64,000 bases of DNA. It comes from Marivita sp. (lineage in GTDB: Bacteria; Pseudomonadota; Alphaproteobacteria; Rhodobacterales; Rhodobacteraceae). This document shows positions 16,723 to 26,562 of the stretch, piece by piece. The DNA lies in assembly GCF_022763305.1 (NCBI RefSeq), contig NZ_JALEGT010000051.1, positions 24,103 to 88,102 on the forward strand, written 5' to 3'. Below the pieces are notes generated by a model, which did no database searches, was not told where the DNA came from, and saw only the letters and a list, made by a program, of their open reading frames with translations. The first letter of the stretch is position 1, and every line of letters starts with the position of its first letter. Made by a program: the position numbers and the translations under genes.

Positions 16723-17610
16723 ATGACCGACACCGCAATGGCAGACCGCATCAAGACCGGCGCAGGCTTTATCGCCGCGCTTGACCAAAGCGGCGGGTCC
16801 ACCCCCAAGGCGCTGCGCCTCTATGGCATCGAGGAAAACGCCTATAACGGCGATGAGGAAATGTTCTCGCTGATCCACGAGATGCGCTGCCGCATCATGA
16901 CCGCGCCTGACTTCACCTCGGACAAGGTGCTGGGCGCGATCCTGTTCGAGCGCACCATGCGCGATACGGTCGAAGGTGTGCCGGTGCCCACCTATCTTTG
17001 GGAGAACCGCGGCGTGGTGCCGTTCCTGAAGATCGACAAGGGTCTGGAAGACAAGGCAGACGGCGCACAGATCATGAAGCCGATGCCGGGCCTCGAGGCA
17101 CTGCTGGCCGATGCCAAGGCCATGGGCGTCTTCGGCACCAAGGAACGCTCGGTCATTCACGAGGCCAATGCCGCCGGCATCAAGGCCGTGGTCGCCCAGC
17201 AGTTCGAGGTCGCCAAGACCGTCTGTAACGCAGGCCTCGTGCCGATCATCGAACCCGAAGTTGACATCAACAGCCCCACCAAGGCGGAGGCCGAAGCGAT
17301 CCTGAAACAGGAAATCGCGGCACATCTCGACGCTCTGGGCGATGGCGAAACGGTGATGCTCAAACTCACCATCCCGACAGTAGACGGGCTTTATGTCGAT
17401 CTGGCCGATCACCCGAAAGTGCTGCGCGTTGTGGCCCTGTCGGGTGGTTACAGCACCGATGACGCCTGCGAACGTCTGGCCCGGAACCCCAAGATGATTG
17501 CCAGCTTTTCGCGCGCGCTGGCGGAAGGTCTGTCCAAGCAGCAGTCGGATGCAGAGTTCAACGCGGCACTCGGTGCCAATATCGACAAGATCTTCAACGC
17601 GTCGAAGTAA
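16723..17610 (+). CDS. Fructose-bisphosphate aldolase class I
   Basis: 295 aa, the length of the bacterial (Staphylococcus-type) class I enzyme. It cleaves fructose 1,6-bisphosphate to dihydroxyacetone phosphate and glyceraldehyde 3-phosphate, mostly for gluconeogenesis or glycolysis. Signatures are FIAALDQSGGSTPKAL near the start, GAILFERTM, YLWENRGVVPFLKIDKGL, and VMLKLTIPT, in which Lys214 is the expected Schiff-base lysine. No metal site is needed. It is a single gene with its own LacI-type operator and a strong terminator. Regulation by carbon source is likely. Confidence 0.94.
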   Translation: MTDTAMADRIKTGAGFIAALDQSGGSTPKALRLYGIEENAYNGDEEMFSLIHEMRCRIMTAPDFTSDKVLGAILFERTMRDTVEGVPVPTYLWENRGVVPFLKIDKGLEDKADGAQIMKPMPGLEALLADAKAMGVFGTKERSVIHEANAAGIKAVVAQQFEVAKTVCNAGLVPIIEPEVDINSPTKAEAEAILKQEIAAHLDALGDGETVMLKLTIPTVDGLYVDLADHPKVLRVVALSGGYSTDDACERLARNPKMIASFSRALAEGLSKQQSDAEFNAALGANIDKIFNASK

Positions 17611-17639
17611 ACCCGCGCAGGCAAAGGTCAGGATAGCAG

Positions 17640-17665
17640 AAAGGCGGGGATCACCCCGCCTTTTT
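17640..17665 (+). terminator. Intrinsic terminator after aldolase gene
   Basis: GGCGGGG (17643-17649) / CCCCGCC (17654-17660) stem with a 4-nt loop, flanked by AAA on the left and TTTTT on the right. The symmetry allows it to serve both the aldolase gene and the convergent DUF924 gene, whose last codons lie within it. Confidence 0.85.
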
Positions 17666-18229
17666 CAGCTCTTCCACAGTCGAGCCATAACCTCCGCCGT
17701 TGACGTAGGTCAGTTCGGTCGCCGTAGAATTGCGGCCCAGCGCGGTGTTGCGATAGGGAAAGCGGCCGAATTTGCGGATCACCTCACGATGAGCCCGGGC
17801 GTGCAGCAGGTTGCTGGCCCCCTGCAACGGCATCCGTTCCAGCATCAGGCGAACGCAGCGATCCTGATCACAGAGGTTCTCGGAATGCATGAGCGGCAAG
17901 TAGAAGAACTGCCGCGCGGGTTCGTCGATCCGGAGATCCCAATTCTTGCCGATCGCCTGCTTTGCCGCCGCCAGCGCGATCTTGTCCGACGCAAAAGCGC
18001 GGCCCGAACCGCGGAACATGTTGCGCGGGAACTGGTCCAGCAGGACGATATACGCCAGCGCGCCGCTCGGATAGGTCAGCCACAGCGCGTGACGGCCCTC
18101 CATCGCACCCTCCCAGGCCGCGCCGAACCGGTCACGGATCTCCTGATCCAGCGCCTCTTCGGATTTGTACCATCCCTCCGGCCCGACCTCGTCGAGCCAG
18201 AACCCCAAAACGTCCTCAGGCGTGATCAT
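17651..18229 (-). CDS. DUF924 family protein
   Basis: 192 aa, all-helical TPR-like fold. Family hallmarks are VLGFWLDEVGPEGWYKSEEA at the start, LAYIVLLDQFPRNMFRGSGR in the middle, and FFYLPLMHSENLCDQDRCV followed by FGRFPYRNTALGR. Function is unknown. The ATG at 18229 with GGGAGAG before it is used rather than an upstream in-frame start at 18262. It converges with the aldolase gene and its 3' end forms part of the shared terminator. Confidence 0.88.
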   Translation of the reverse strand: MITPEDVLGFWLDEVGPEGWYKSEEALDQEIRDRFGAAWEGAMEGRHALWLTYPSGALAYIVLLDQFPRNMFRGSGRAFASDKIALAAAKQAIGKNWDLRIDEPARQFFYLPLMHSENLCDQDRCVRLMLERMPLQGASNLLHARAHREVIRKFGRFPYRNTALGRNSTATELTYVNGGGYGSTVEELKKAG

Positions 18230-18357
18230 CACTCTCTCCCGACCCTGCGCAAAGTCCCCCAAGACCTTGGCCGACGCTACTCAAGAAAAGAATCGCGCAA
18301 CAGTCACTTTTGATGTCAGGGCCGACACATGACGCTTTTTTCGGCGGTTGGTGGACA

Positions 18358-19650
18358 TCACGTCGCAGGGCTGTCCGGTTTGGCAGCAGCTTCGTCCTGG
18401 GCCTCGGCCTCCGCCTCGGCGGTTTCGATGGCCCATTCCGAGGCGATCTCGACCGTGACCGGCGATGCGGTGGGCATCATGCCCTGGTAGGCAATGGTGT
18501 CTTCGGCTGCAGGCGCAGGACGCTGGGTCATCCGGTAGATGGCGTACCCGGTCAGGGTCAGCAGGACAAAGGCCAGCAGGATGAAATATCCCGGTGGTCC
18601 CATCACCTGCATCGCATAGCCGATGATGAGCGGGCCCGTGATGGCCCCGACCCCGTTCACGAAGAGCAGCCCGGCAGACGCCGCCGCCATGTCCTCGTGC
18701 TGAAGGAAGTCATTGGTATAGGCGATGAGCAACGAATAGAGCGGGTTCGACAGCCCCCCGATCAGGAAGGCTGCGGCGACCAGGATGTAGAAATTCGCGC
18801 CAAGCACCATGCCCATGACCGAAGCAAGCCCCGCGATCAATGCTGACAGCGCGATCAGCTTGCGCCGGTCCGCCCGGTCCGACAGCCAGCCCACCGGGTA
18901 CTGGAAAAGCAGCGCACCCACGTAAAACGCCGCCGTGAAGATCGGGATCTGCCCGATGCTCAGCCCGGCCTCGGTGGCATAGACCGCCGCCATCCCGAAC
19001 TGCGCGGCAAAGACGCTGCCCATCAGGAACATGCCGACACAACCCAAAGGCGAGGTCTTGTACAGCTCCACCAGCGTCATCCGCTTGGTGCTCTCGAACG
19101 CCGGTGTGGGCGAGATCGACAGCAGGATCGGCGCAAAGGCGATGGAGACCAAAACCGACGGGATCACGAACAGCAGGTATCCCGACGGGTCCGGCACCAC
19201 GAGCAGGCCCTGTGCGATGATGATGCCCAGCATCTGCACGATCATGTAAGCCGACAGCGCCTGTCCGCGCGTTTCATTGGTGGCCGAATTGTTCAGCCAG
19301 CTTTCCGCCGTCACGTAGACACCGCAGAAACAGAAGCCGATCACAACGCGTCCCAGAATCCACGCAATCGGATCCTGGATCGTCGGAAAGAGCAGCAGCG
19401 CCGCCGACACGAATGACCCAAGCGCCGCAAAGACCCGCACATGGCCCACCCGCCGGATCATGATGGGTGTCACCCGCGACGCAATGAGGAACCCTGCGAA
19501 ATAGGCCGACATCACAAGCGACATCTCGACCGAGGAAAAGCCGATCGAAGACCCGCGCACCCCCAGCAGCGACCCCTGCAGGCCATTGCCCAGCATCAAG
19601 AGCAGCATGCCCAGCAGCAATGGCCAGGAGGTTCGGATCACGGTCAGCAT
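18358..19650 (-). CDS. MFS transporter, YcaD-like
   Basis: 430 aa with about 12 membrane segments. It starts WPLLLGMLLLMLGNGLQGSL, and the loop between segments 2 and 3 carries RVTPIMIRRVGHVRVFAALG. AESWLNNSATNETRGQALSA is typical of the YcaD-like branch of the major facilitator superfamily. A central loop (ISPTPAFESTKRMTLVELYK) separates the halves. The C-terminal tail after residue 390 is acidic and Ala-rich (ETAEAEAEAQDEAAAK) and probably cytoplasmic. The substrate is unknown. It stands alone between the DUF924 gene and queA on the same strand. Confidence 0.88.
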   Translation of the reverse strand: MLTVIRTSWPLLLGMLLLMLGNGLQGSLLGVRGSSIGFSSVEMSLVMSAYFAGFLIASRVTPIMIRRVGHVRVFAALGSFVSAALLLFPTIQDPIAWILGRVVIGFCFCGVYVTAESWLNNSATNETRGQALSAYMIVQMLGIIIAQGLLVVPDPSGYLLFVIPSVLVSIAFAPILLSISPTPAFESTKRMTLVELYKTSPLGCVGMFLMGSVFAAQFGMAAVYATEAGLSIGQIPIFTAAFYVGALLFQYPVGWLSDRADRRKLIALSALIAGLASVMGMVLGANFYILVAAAFLIGGLSNPLYSLLIAYTNDFLQHEDMAAASAGLLFVNGVGAITGPLIIGYAMQVMGPPGYFILLAFVLLTLTGYAIYRMTQRPAPAAEDTIAYQGMMPTASPVTVEIASEWAIETAEAEAEAQDEAAAKPDSPAT

Positions 19651-19765
19651 GTCTTGTCCCTTTGTCCGTTCGCGTGGCCTTGCGTCTGGGCTAGAGCAGC
19701 AGGATCACAATCGCAAGAACCAGAGCGACAGAATTCCGACATGCCATGCCGCAGACGGGACAGGC

Positions 19766-20812
19766 CTACGGGATCAGCAGCGAACTGTCCCCATAGGAAA
19801 AGAACCGGTACCGGTTCTCGATCGCATGGGCGTAGATCTCGCGTACGCGCTCCTGCCCCATCAGCGCCGAAACCAGCATCATCAGCGTGGATTTGGGCAG
19901 GTGGAAATTCGTCATCAGCCCGTCGGTCACGTGGAACCTGAAACCCGGATAGATGAAGATGTCGGTGTCCCCCTCCCACGGCTGGATACTGCCCCCGCGC
20001 GCAGCACTCTCGATCAGCCGCAGCGCCGTGGTGCCCACCGGGATCACCCGCCCGCCCGCCGCCTTGGTCGCGGCGATCTCGGAGGCGGCTGTCTCGGACA
20101 CGCGGCCCCATTCGGCGTGCATCTTGTGGGTGGTCACATCCTCGACCTTGACCGGCAGGAAGGTGCCCGCGCCCACATGCAGCGTGACGAAACTCATGCC
20201 CACCCCCCGCGCCTGCAGTGCTGCCACCAGCGCCTCGTCAAAATGCAGCGATGCCGTGGGTGCCGCCACCGCGCCCATATTGCGCGCCCAGATGGTCTGG
20301 TAGTCTTCCTTGTCCTTCTCGTCCGCGGGCCGCTTGGCCGCGATGTAGGGCGGCAGGGGCATGGCCCCCGCCTCGGCCAACGCCGCGTCGAAATCATCGC
20401 CCGTCAGATTGAACCGCAGCAGCCCCTGCCCGTCGCTCCGCCCTTCGAGGATGGCCGTCAGGTCAGACGAGAACACCACCTCTTCCCCCTCGCGCAGCTT
20501 CTTGAGTGGTTTGACCAGCGCCGACCATGTCCCGTCCGCCTGCGGCTCAAGCAGCGTCACCTCGATCTTCGCCTCGGTCGCGCCAGCCTCGCCCACACGG
20601 TGCCGCACACCGAACAACCGCGCCGGGATCACCTTCGTGTCGTTCAGCACCAGCCGGTCCGTGGGCCGCAGGATCTCCGGCAACTGGTTCACGATCCGGT
20701 CCGCAATCCCCCCCGCCTCGGCATGCAAGAGCCGCGCTGACGACCGGGGCGAGGCAGGCCGCGTGGCGATCAAGTCGTCTGGCAGGTGGAAATCGAAATC
20801 GCTGAGTTTCAT
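19766..20812 (-). CDS. queA: S-adenosylmethionine:tRNA ribosyltransferase-isomerase
   Basis: 348 aa. It transfers the ribosyl part of SAM to preQ1 in tRNA to make epoxyqueuosine. Typical blocks are [20 protein letters not shown] at the start, [50 protein letters not shown] and [19 protein letters not shown]. The ATG at 20812 gives the conserved N-terminus. It is flanked by unrelated genes; no tgt is next to it. No anomaly seen. Confidence 0.95.
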   Translation of the reverse strand: MKLSDFDFHLPDDLIATRPASPRSSARLLHAEAGGIADRIVNQLPEILRPTDRLVLNDTKVIPARLFGVRHRVGEAGATEAKIEVTLLEPQADGTWSALVKPLKKLREGEEVVFSSDLTAILEGRSDGQGLLRFNLTGDDFDAALAEAGAMPLPPYIAAKRPADEKDKEDYQTIWARNMGAVAAPTASLHFDEALVAALQARGVGMSFVTLHVGAGTFLPVKVEDVTTHKMHAEWGRVSETAASEIAATKAAGGRVIPVGTTALRLIESAARGGSIQPWEGDTDIFIYPGFRFHVTDGLMTNFHLPKSTLMMLVSALMGQERVREIYAHAIENRYRFFSYGDSSLLIP

Positions 20813-20951
20813 GGGTCCGGTCCGCTGCTGCATCTGTGGCCGCAGCCCTTACCGAACTTGCGGAGGCAACAAAAGCACGGAGCACGTTTCGCTCAGAATG
20901 ACGCAAATGGCAGGAGTGAGCCGAAAGGCCCCGTCCTGACCGGGCGCTCCG

Positions 20952-21575
20952 TCAGAGCACCTTCCGCGTCAGCACGACATTGAACGAGATCGAAACGCGT
21001 GGCTCGTCCACGAGATTGGGGTGGACAAGGTGGTGCAGAAAACTCGGCCAGAGGAACAATTCACCGGGCTTCGGCAGTCGCCTGTACTCTGGGTTGAATT
21101 GACCATCATCCCTGACCGCATTCATGTTGGCTTGCGGACGCGGATCGAAAAAGCTGATCTCACCCGGATTCAGATCGCTCCGATTGCGGATCGCCTCGGA
21201 TTGATCTGGGACCTGCACGTAGTAGGTGCCAGACAGCCAGGAATGCGGGTGGTTGTGAAGGTTGTGATAGTCCCCGCGCCGGTTGATGTTCGCCCAGCCC
21301 TGAATATCGAACTCAGGGCGATAGCTCATGTTCAGCTCGGCGGCATAATCAAGAACCGCCTTGTGGCAGCATTGGCGCAGCCAGCCGATGGCGGGATGCG
21401 ATTGGCCGAAGATGTCCTGATCGAGGTACCGCACAGTCAGGTCCTGGGTCCCGGTATCCTCTGCAAGCAGCATCGGGGCCAGCACGGCATTCGCCTGTTC
21501 CGCGCCGGGAAGCGTCAGTGTCATTAGAAGGGTCGGCCAGAGACGTTCGAACTGGGGGCGTGCCAAGTCAGTCAT
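20952..21575 (-). CDS. TIGR02466-type putative 2OG-Fe(II) oxygenase
   Basis: 207 aa from the ATG at 21575; an in-frame ATG at 21602 would add 9 residues and cannot be excluded. The core has ELNMSYRPEFDIQGWANINR, then HNHPHSWLSGTYYVQVP with an H-x-H-type metal site. Near the end GELFLWPSFLHHLVHP supplies the distal His, and RVSISFNVVL follows. These match the TIGR02466/PF13759 family of double-stranded beta-helix proteins, which are presumed 2-oxoglutarate/iron oxygenases. Members are common in marine bacteria and phages; the substrate is unknown. Confidence 0.75.
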   Translation of the reverse strand: MTDLARPQFERLWPTLLMTLTLPGAEQANAVLAPMLLAEDTGTQDLTVRYLDQDIFGQSHPAIGWLRQCCHKAVLDYAAELNMSYRPEFDIQGWANINRRGDYHNLHNHPHSWLSGTYYVQVPDQSEAIRNRSDLNPGEISFFDPRPQANMNAVRDDGQFNPEYRRLPKPGELFLWPSFLHHLVHPNLVDEPRVSISFNVVLTRKVL

Positions 21576-21754
21576 GTGAAGTGTCCGCAATACCTCGGAC
21601 ATGAAAACGTCATCCCCGGGTTGCCCAAGGCATGACATATTTACTGGGCCGCTTCCATGGCCTTGGTTCGATCCACAGGCCACATTGAGGAATGGACTTC
21701 TCCTTCGCCCCGCATCCCCGACCCCTGCCCGACTGGGACACACGTCAGCCCCGC

Positions 21755-24700
21755 CTACTCCCCTACCTGCGGCGCAGGCCGCCTGAAGATCTCGCGGAAC
21801 ATGCCCGGCGTCAGCGCCGAGAGCGGGTTCACACTGACATTCGGCTGATTGGCCGGCCCCGTGAGGTTGAAGTTGAACCCGATCAGCCCCTCGCCCTTGC
21901 GGGTGAAGATGCTGCCGATGCCGTTGAGGAAAAAGATCGGCGACAGCACACCCTGCAGGTCGAGCATCCCGGCGCCCAGATTGTAGGTCCCGTCCATCGA
22001 AATCCCCATCGACGGGCCGGTCGCGCTCGACCGGGTGAGGATCAGCTGATCCGGAGTCAGGCGGAACCGCGCCTCCACCTCGGTGAAGAGGATGCCCGGC
22101 CCTTCAAGCTGGTCAAGCAGCCCCACGATGCTGATCGCGTCCAGCAAGGACGCAATGCCCGGCGCATCCCGGAGCCGCGTGTTCACCACGTCCAGCGCGC
22201 CATCATAGCTGCCCGCCTGTCCGGTCACCGGCGCCAGCGCGAGGGTCATGTCGCCTCCGGCCACGGTTTTGAGGATGCCCGCCTCGCGGATCACCCGGCC
22301 CGCATCGTTCGACCGGATGCGAAACGCCGTTGCGCCGCCCTGCGGCAGGGCTTCGCCCACGATGGGCGCCGCGCCATTGACGCTGGCGGTGAAGCTGCCG
22401 CTCAGCCCCGCACCGGATTGCAGATCACCCCGGAAGTCCGTCAGACGGATGCTGTTGGACACTTGCAGCGCATCGAGCGCCAGGGTCAACGGCACACGCG
22501 CGCCGGTTCCACCACCCCCGCCGCCCCGACCGAAAGGCGCGTTGCGCAGATCGACGGTCCCGCCCGCAATACGCACTGCGGGCGGCACACCGGCGCCGCG
22601 ACCGGTCAGCACGACCGGCGCATCGAGCCATCCGCCCGCACGCACGCGCTCAAGGTCGATGCTGTCCAGCGATCCGTCAGCGTTCAGCGTGATCCTGCCC
22701 TGCGCCTCCAGCCCCGGCCCCGCCAGCACCAGCCGCTCGATCCGGGCGGGTTGGGCGAGAACCCCCGCCACCTCCAGCGTGCCCGCCGTTCCGCGCGGCA
22801 GGGTCCAGCCGATGGGGGGCAGCGAGAGGCCGATCCCGGACAGACGCGACGTCAGCGAGAACGACGGCGGCGCGCCGGGTTTCAGATCGACCCGCAGATC
22901 GGCGGGACCCGACCCGCTCACCATCTCCTCGGGCAGAGCCACGCCAAAGGATTGCGCCGCCGCCTGCGACAGGGTCACGACCCCGTCCACCGTGCTGCCG
23001 ATCTGCGCGGTGCCGGGCTCCGGGATCGGCAGGGTCCATGTCCCCTCGAACGGCACGCCCGACAGTGCGGCCTGACCCGACACCTGCAACCGGTCATTGC
23101 GCACCGACACGTCCAGAGCGCGGGCGGTCAGGCTGCGATTGGGGACGATCGCATCGCTCGCCACCTCGGTCGCGCGCCCCTGGACTGCAAGCCGCATATC
23201 GGGCAACCGAACCCCGGGCCGCAACGGCAGGTCGAGCGTGCCGTCGAACCGCACCTGCCCCGCCAGAAGGTCCACCGGCCTCCGGGCGCGTTGCATGAGC
23301 CGGATCGGCTCGCTGTCGAGATAGGACAGCAGTGCCTCGATGCTGCCCGCGCCCGAGAGCGTGATCTGCCCGTCCGCCGGGCGCTGCCGTGTGTCCGGGA
23401 TCACGAAACTGCTGCCGTCGATGGTGATGGCTCCACCCTGTTCCGGCGTGATCCGTCCCCGTGTGACGCGCACCGCAAAGCGGTCGTCGTTGAGGGTCAG
23501 CGTGCCCGCCCCCTGTTCGACCACCGGCAGGCTGCGCGCATACCGCACCTGCGCCTGATCGAAGGCCGCATTAAGATAGATCACGGGCCGCGGCTCGTCC
23601 TGCGAGCGCAGCGCGAACTGACCGCGCCGGATCTGTCCGCCCTCGATATTGGTGACCACCCAGTCGCGGGTGCGCGGGGCCAGAGCCACCGGCCAGAGAT
23701 GCAGCAGCGCCTCGGGGGTCAACGCCCCGAAACTGCCGTCGAGCGCATAGTCCCAGGCGTCCTGCGACGCGCGCAACTTGCCGGACATGCGCAGCGGCAC
23801 CTGCGGGTCGTCGATCCACACGCGGCCAAGATCAAGCTCGAACGGCGCGAGCCTCAGCCGGAAATCAAGCTCTGCCCGGTCAATCGACAGGGGCACATCA
23901 AAGAGCGTGTCGGGCGCGGCCTCGAGCCGGCTGAACCGCACCTGCCCCAGCATCTGGGACGGGATGCCATCGCGCAGATCGGCCAGCGTTGCGCGCCCAT
24001 CCGCGACCGCGCGCACCAGATCGCTGTCCACGGACAATTCGCTGAAACTGATCTGCGAACGGTCCGGATCATAGGTGAAATAGCTGCGCGCGGCGTTGAA
24101 GGGGATCGGCGGTGTGTCCGGTGTCGGCTGCACCACCCCCGCATCGATCTGCAACGTGGCATTGAGCGGACCGAGCGAGCCATCCGCGCGCATCGCCGCG
24201 CGCAGCGATCCCGAGATCGGCGCCCGGAGCGCCCCGAGCCAGGCCAGCGCCGGGCCTTGAGTGGCAATATCCTGCGAGGGCATGTCGTCGAGGGACACGC
24301 CGAAGGCGACGTCGGTCTCACCGATGGTCGATGCGGCATCCAGCTGCAACCGGGTCGCCGTGGCCCCGCCGCCCAGCAGGGCGAAATCCCCCGACAGGCG
24401 CAGCTGATCCCCCGCGCGGTCAAGCCGCAACCGGCCGCCATCCACCGTCCAGCCACGCCGCGCCCGGGCATCCTCGAAGCGCAGGGTCAATGCGCTGGCT
24501 TCGACCGATTGCAGCCGCGCCAGCCGCTCGTCCATCAGCAGCCGGTCGATCTGCGCCACCAGCGTCGGCACGTCCGGCGCGGAGCCATCCACCGCAAAGG
24601 CGTCCCCCAGGGCAAGCCCCAGTTGCCCCGCCCGGTTGCGCGTGAGTGTGACGAAGGCGCCGCTCACGCTCAGGTCGCGCAGGACCACCCGCCGCCGGAT

Positions 24701-25060
24701 CAGGTCCGGCAGGGCAAGGCCGATCTCGATATCCGAGAGCACCGCGACCGGCGTCCCTGCCGCCGTCTGGATGTCCACGTCCAGCAGGATGACCCGCGTG
24801 CGCCCATCCCGCTCCAGCCGAAGCTGCACATCCCCGAAGAGCACCTGGAATCCCGGCAACACTGTGGCCAGCCGCTCTTCCACCGTGTCGCGCACCCAGT
24901 CAGGGGCCGACAGGCTGCGCCCGACCAGCGCCCAGCCGGTCCCGAGTGTGACCAGCAGCAGCGCCAGCATCATCGACACCGCCCAGCGGGCCCGCCGACT
25001 GCGCGACGGCGACATCTGCGGTTGCGTGGGCTGTTCCGTCTCCGTCACTGGAAGCGGCAT
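21755..25060 (-). CDS. AsmA/YhdP-like large envelope protein
   Basis: 1101 aa. One membrane segment near the N-terminus (WAVSMMLALLLVTLGTGWAL, about residues 27-46) is followed by a very long beta-rich periplasmic part. The C-terminal region has the AsmA-like pattern: GVPPAVRIAGGTVDLRNAPF, FRIRSNDAGRVIREAG, LDAISIVGLLDQLEGPGILF, and GAGMLDLQGVLSPIFFLNGI. YhdP, TamB and related AsmA-like proteins form bridges that move phospholipid to the outer membrane, and this is the likely role. The equally long open frame on the other strand is an artefact of GC-rich codon use. Confidence 0.85.
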   Translation of the reverse strand: MPLPVTETEQPTQPQMSPSRSRRARWAVSMMLALLLVTLGTGWALVGRSLSAPDWVRDTVEERLATVLPGFQVLFGDVQLRLERDGRTRVILLDVDIQTAAGTPVAVLSDIEIGLALPDLIRRRVVLRDLSVSGAFVTLTRNRAGQLGLALGDAFAVDGSAPDVPTLVAQIDRLLMDERLARLQSVEASALTLRFEDARARRGWTVDGGRLRLDRAGDQLRLSGDFALLGGGATATRLQLDAASTIGETDVAFGVSLDDMPSQDIATQGPALAWLGALRAPISGSLRAAMRADGSLGPLNATLQIDAGVVQPTPDTPPIPFNAARSYFTYDPDRSQISFSELSVDSDLVRAVADGRATLADLRDGIPSQMLGQVRFSRLEAAPDTLFDVPLSIDRAELDFRLRLAPFELDLGRVWIDDPQVPLRMSGKLRASQDAWDYALDGSFGALTPEALLHLWPVALAPRTRDWVVTNIEGGQIRRGQFALRSQDEPRPVIYLNAAFDQAQVRYARSLPVVEQGAGTLTLNDDRFAVRVTRGRITPEQGGAITIDGSSFVIPDTRQRPADGQITLSGAGSIEALLSYLDSEPIRLMQRARRPVDLLAGQVRFDGTLDLPLRPGVRLPDMRLAVQGRATEVASDAIVPNRSLTARALDVSVRNDRLQVSGQAALSGVPFEGTWTLPIPEPGTAQIGSTVDGVVTLSQAAAQSFGVALPEEMVSGSGPADLRVDLKPGAPPSFSLTSRLSGIGLSLPPIGWTLPRGTAGTLEVAGVLAQPARIERLVLAGPGLEAQGRITLNADGSLDSIDLERVRAGGWLDAPVVLTGRGAGVPPAVRIAGGTVDLRNAPFGRGGGGGGTGARVPLTLALDALQVSNSIRLTDFRGDLQSGAGLSGSFTASVNGAAPIVGEALPQGGATAFRIRSNDAGRVIREAGILKTVAGGDMTLALAPVTGQAGSYDGALDVVNTRLRDAPGIASLLDAISIVGLLDQLEGPGILFTEVEARFRLTPDQLILTRSSATGPSMGISMDGTYNLGAGMLDLQGVLSPIFFLNGIGSIFTRKGEGLIGFNFNLTGPANQPNVSVNPLSALTPGMFREIFRRPAPQVGE

Positions 25061-25130
25061 CCTTTTGCGTTATTCTCTGGTCAGCCGGGGATCTCCCCGA
25101 TCCGTTTTCATCTTCATAAAGGATAGCGCC

Positions 25131-25598
25131 ATGAGCGATACACTGGAATTGGCTCCGGACTTCACCCTGCCGGTTCAGGGCGGCGATCACAGCGAAGTTT
25201 CGCTGAAGGATTTGCGCGGCACGCCGGTCGTGCTGTTTTTTTACCCGCGCGACGACACTTCGGGCTGCACCAAGGAAAACGAGGCCTTCACCGCGCTGGA
25301 TGGCGAATTCGCCCAGATCGGCGTCAAGGTGTTCGGCATCTCGAAGGACAGTCTGGAAAGCCATGAGAAATTCATGGCCAAGAAGAAGCTGACGGTCCCA
25401 CTGATCTCGGACGAGCACGGCTCCGCGTCCGAGGATTTCGGCGTGTGGAAGGAAAAATCCATGTACGGCAAGAAATTCATGGGGATCGAACGGTCGACCT
25501 TCCTGATCGATGCCGAGGGGCGGATCGCAAAGGCCTGGCGCAAGGTCAAGGTTCCGGGCCATGCCGAAGAGGTGCTCGAGGCGGCAAAGGCGCTTTGA
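25131..25598 (+). CDS. bcp: Thioredoxin-dependent peroxiredoxin, BCP/PrxQ type
   Basis: 155 aa. It reduces hydroperoxides. The peroxidatic Cys46 lies in FFYPRDDTSGCTKENEAF with the Pro/Thr active-site context. It is the only cysteine: the resolving Cys that E. coli BCP carries five residues later is a Glu here, so the protein is a 1-Cys PrxQ relying on an external thiol. AAAGGA lies before the ATG at 25131. It is divergent from the AsmA-like gene with 70 bp between starts. A complex of hairpins follows the stop codon. Confidence 0.9.
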   Translation: MSDTLELAPDFTLPVQGGDHSEVSLKDLRGTPVVLFFYPRDDTSGCTKENEAFTALDGEFAQIGVKVFGISKDSLESHEKFMAKKKLTVPLISDEHGSASEDFGVWKEKSMYGKKFMGIERSTFLIDAEGRIAKAWRKVKVPGHAEEVLEAAKAL

Positions 25599-25609
25599 TG
25601 CATTTTGGA

Positions 25610-25690
25610 TCGGATCGGGCCACGCCCGATCCGACCGGCGCGCGCCTGCGGCGCGCATGAGGGCTCTGCCCTCATACTCCCGAAGTATTT
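25610..25690. repeat. Three tandem hairpins plus CTCCCGAAGTATTTGC tail
   Basis: After bcp three stems follow one another. First, TCGGATCGGGC / GCCCGATCCGA (25610-25634) with a 3-nt loop. Second, GCGCGC / GCGCGC (25640-25656). Third, ATGAGGGC / GCCCTCAT (25657-25675) with a 3-nt loop. The tail ACTCCCGAAGTATTTGC comes next. Hairpins followed by a sequence like CTCCCG-AGTATTT are, as I recall, a frequent 3' intergenic element in Rhodobacteraceae. That link is from memory and not tested here. Confidence 0.55.
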
Positions 25691-25752
25691 GCAAACCAGA
25701 GAAGCACAGGTCATCGGCTTGAACTTCAACGCCCAGCGCGCAATGAGGGGCC

Positions 25753-26562
25753 ATGATGACCTTATGTGACATGGCAGTGGATGTCCTGACCACCGCAGAC
25801 GGACGTGCCAAGACCGCGAAGTCGCGGGATTACGCACGCCAATGGTTCGCCGCGCGGGAGGCAGGCACCGCTTTGGAGATCGGCGCCGCTACGCCACCGC
25901 TGCGCCCGTCCCGGCCGGACGCGCCGGAATTGCTGGACCCGCGCGATGTGCCCAAGCGCAAGCCCGGCAGTCCGCAGGGGCGCATCGCGCTTCTGCATGC
26001 GGTGGCACATATCGAGCTGAACGCGGTCGATCTGCACTGGGACATCATCCCACGCTTTGCACAGATCAAAATGCCGATGGGGTTCTATGACGACTGGGTC
26101 AAGGCGGCGGACGAGGAATCCAAGCATTTCAACCTGATGTGCGACTGCCTCGAAGAGATGGGCAGCTATTACGGTGCCCTGCCCGCCCATGCCGGGATGT
26201 GGCGCGCCGCCGAGGATACGGTGGACGACTTCATGGGGCGGCTGGCCGTTGTGCCCATGGTGCTCGAAGCGCGGGGGCTGGATGTGACACCGGGCATGAT
26301 CGAGATCTTCCGCAAGGCCGATGCCAACAGCGCGGTGACCGCGCTTGAGACGATCTATGCCGAGGAAGTGGGCCATGTCGCCTACGGCTCGAAATGGTTT
26401 CATTTCCTCTGCGGGCGGCATGAGGAAGACCCGAAGGACGCCTTTCACAGCCTTGTCCGGCGCTATTTCAAGGGCGCACTCAAGCCGCCTTTCAACGAGG
26501 AAAAACGCGCCGAGGCGGGCCTGCCGCCGGATTTCTACTGGCCGCTGACCGAAACGCTCTGA
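25753..26562 (+). CDS. DUF455 ferritin-like protein
   Basis: 269 aa. The helices carry spaced Glu and His residues of a ferritin-like diiron site: LLHAVAHIELNAVDLHWDII, then KAADEESKHFNLMCDCLEEM, then TALETIYAEEVGHVAYGSKW. DUF455 proteins resemble MiaE, the tRNA-modifying diiron monooxygenase, but their reaction is unknown. Two ATGs are at 25753 and 25756. It follows the bcp hairpins on the same strand and is probably a separate unit. Confidence 0.85.
   Translation: MMTLCDMAVDVLTTADGRAKTAKSRDYARQWFAAREAGTALEIGAATPPLRPSRPDAPELLDPRDVPKRKPGSPQGRIALLHAVAHIELNAVDLHWDIIPRFAQIKMPMGFYDDWVKAADEESKHFNLMCDCLEEMGSYYGALPAHAGMWRAAEDTVDDFMGRLAVVPMVLEARGLDVTPGMIEIFRKADANSAVTALETIYAEEVGHVAYGSKWFHFLCGRHEEDPKDAFHSLVRRYFKGALKPPFNEEKRAEAGLPPDFYWPLTETL

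Noticed and set aside
21692-25126. 1144-codon open frame on the plus strand
   Set aside because: It lies antisense to the AsmA-like gene. Its product is a low-diversity mix of Arg, Pro, His and Gln with no domain, as expected from the complement of GC-rich codons.
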